This document shows positions 6,051-6,761 of a DNA stretch of 6,761 nt, one piece after another. A program made the position numbers and the translations under genes. The DNA comes from an uncultured Eubacteriales bacterium (GTDB lineage: Bacteria; Bacillota; Clostridia; Oscillospirales; CAG-272): NCBI GenBank assembly GCA_934417455.1, contig CAKRWK010000061.1, positions 1-6,761 on the forward strand, written 5' to 3'. How positions within the stretch are numbered: position 1 is the first letter of the stretch; every line of letters starts with the position of its first letter. A model generated the notes under the pieces. That model was not told the origin of the DNA. It searched no databases and saw nothing but the letters and a program-made list of their open reading frames with translations.

Positions 6051-6761
6051 TCTTTGCGATCCCGAAAACAAAAGAGTTTTGGATATCCTGCCCGAGCGTA
6101 AAGAAAGCTATCTGAACCGTTATTTCAAGGAAACAGACCGTAGTCATGTGAAATATTTTGTCAGTGATATGTGAGCGACTTATCGTGAAATTGCGGGGAG
6201 CTTCTTCCGCAACGAAACTTTTCTTGTGGACAAGTACCACCGGGTCAGGCAAACCGTCTGGGCTTTTGAAGCAATACGAAAAGAAGTGCAGAAACATCTG
6301 AAACCGGAGATGAGAAAATATTTCAAGCGTTCCAGATCTTTGCTGATAAAGAGATTTGATACTTTGAAATTCCGAACAAAAGCAAGCGGTAAATATTACG
6401 CTATGGTACTCCGCCGAACTCTGCGAAGCGCATGCTTCGAAAGAGTGGTTTTTCAGAGTTTTAGATACCGAAAATCCTACGCTTCTGAAGAAAGAATTTC
6501 TGACATGACTGAATTCCGTCGACACTTCCGCTCTGCAACCCTTCAGACGATGTGTTCGTACATATTTCCACTGGAAAGACGGCATTTTCAACTCTTTGTC
6601 CGCTCCGTTTACCAATGGCTTTACCGAAGGCTACAACAACAAAATTAAAGTCCTGAAGCGAAATGCTTACGGCTACCAAAACTTTAATCGCTTTCGCAAC
6701 CGCATTTTACATATCTTTTCCCACCAAAACGCCGCGTAAACTAACAAGGAAGAGGTTTCCA
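6051..6761 (+). mobile_element. Truncated ISL3-family insertion sequence, right part
   Basis: This stretch carries the C-terminal half of an ISL3-type transposase in the + direction. Its left part, including the N-terminal zinc-finger and DNA-binding region, the first catalytic Asp and the left inverted repeat, is missing and replaced by the IS3 remnant. The right inverted repeat is not seen and probably lies beyond 6761, because only 22 bases follow the stop codon. Confidence 0.8.
6052..6739 (+). pseudogene. ISL3-family transposase pseudogene (5'-truncated, nonsense and frameshifts)
   Basis: About 229 codons of an ISL3 DDE transposase, usually over 400 residues. Frame 1 (6052-6372) reads LCDPENKRVLDILPER and on through VDKYHRVRQ, where the Asp codon at 6229-6231 is the second catalytic residue. 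A TGA at 6172-6174 falls after SDM, where the family has Trp. An extra C at 6372-6373 shifts the frame; frame 2 then reads EQKQAVNITLWYSAELCEAH to about 6499. A pair of compensating one-base changes near 6499 and 6517, or a second TGA at 6506-6508, disrupts the middle. Frame 2 resumes as VDTSALQPF and continues through APFTNGFTEGYNNKIKVLKR, where Glu at 6626-6628 is the last catalytic residue, and NAYGYQNFNRFRNRI, to TAA at 6737-6739. The first catalytic Asp is absent. It cannot make an active protein. Confidence 0.9.

Noticed and set aside
6172..6174. TGA in the ISL3 transposase as a recoded Trp codon
   Set aside because: The neighbouring genes encode Trp as TGG and end in TGA (for example at 3387-3389 and 87-89 on the minus strand). 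The same pseudogene also has frameshifts, so this is decay, not an alternative code.
5968..6615. 215-codon minus-strand frame as one real protein
   Set aside because: Only its last 27 or so codons match an IS3-family integrase; the rest is the antisense of the ISL3 pseudogene.
1..6761. CRISPR arrays, toxin-antitoxin pairs, phage genes, retron-like elements
   Set aside because: No regularly spaced repeats, no paired small genes with start signals, and no reverse transcriptase or phage motifs were seen on either strand.

Overview
The window looks like chromosomal DNA from a Gram-positive anaerobe of the Bacillota, probably class Clostridia. The evidence is near-consensus TTGACA/TATAAT promoters with 17-base spacers, a tRNA gene that encodes its own CCA end, a Bacillus-type ROK glucokinase, M3-family oligoendopeptidases of Firmicute type, and remnants of IS3 and ISL3 elements. 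Base composition is mixed. No species can be named from the sequence alone.

Layout, left to right. (1) Positions 1-36 carry the last codons of a + strand gene that converges on the first complete gene; the two share a bidirectional terminator (31-84). (2) Positions 87-1916, minus strand: a lipoprotein with an M3-type zinc metallopeptidase domain, with its own extended -10 promoter at 1985-1993. (3) Positions 2150-3112, minus strand: a ROK-family glucokinase with its own strong promoter (3150-3178) and a perfect-stem terminator (2080-2128). (4) Positions 3180-3386: an intergenic spacer with three consecutive hairpins, one of them long with a GNRA-type loop on the minus strand. (5) Positions 3387-5090, minus strand: a cytoplasmic M3-family oligoendopeptidase with a consensus promoter (5145-5173). 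(6) Positions 5414-5644, + strand: promoter, tRNA-Ser(GCU) and terminator. (7) Positions 5645-6761: a mobile-element graveyard. The 3' end of an IS3-family element on the minus strand abuts a truncated ISL3-family transposase pseudogene on the + strand that carries a nonsense codon and frameshifts.

The three minus-strand genes are separately promoted rather than one tight operon. Their shared theme is nutrient use: peptide hydrolysis outside the membrane (lipoprotein), peptide hydrolysis in the cytoplasm (oligoendopeptidase) and sugar phosphorylation (ROK kinase). A functional link between them is inference only.

No clearly new multi-gene system is visible. The items most worth a second look are the structured 3' region at 3264-3359, the lipid-anchored M3 peptidase, and the IS3/ISL3 junction downstream of the tRNA.
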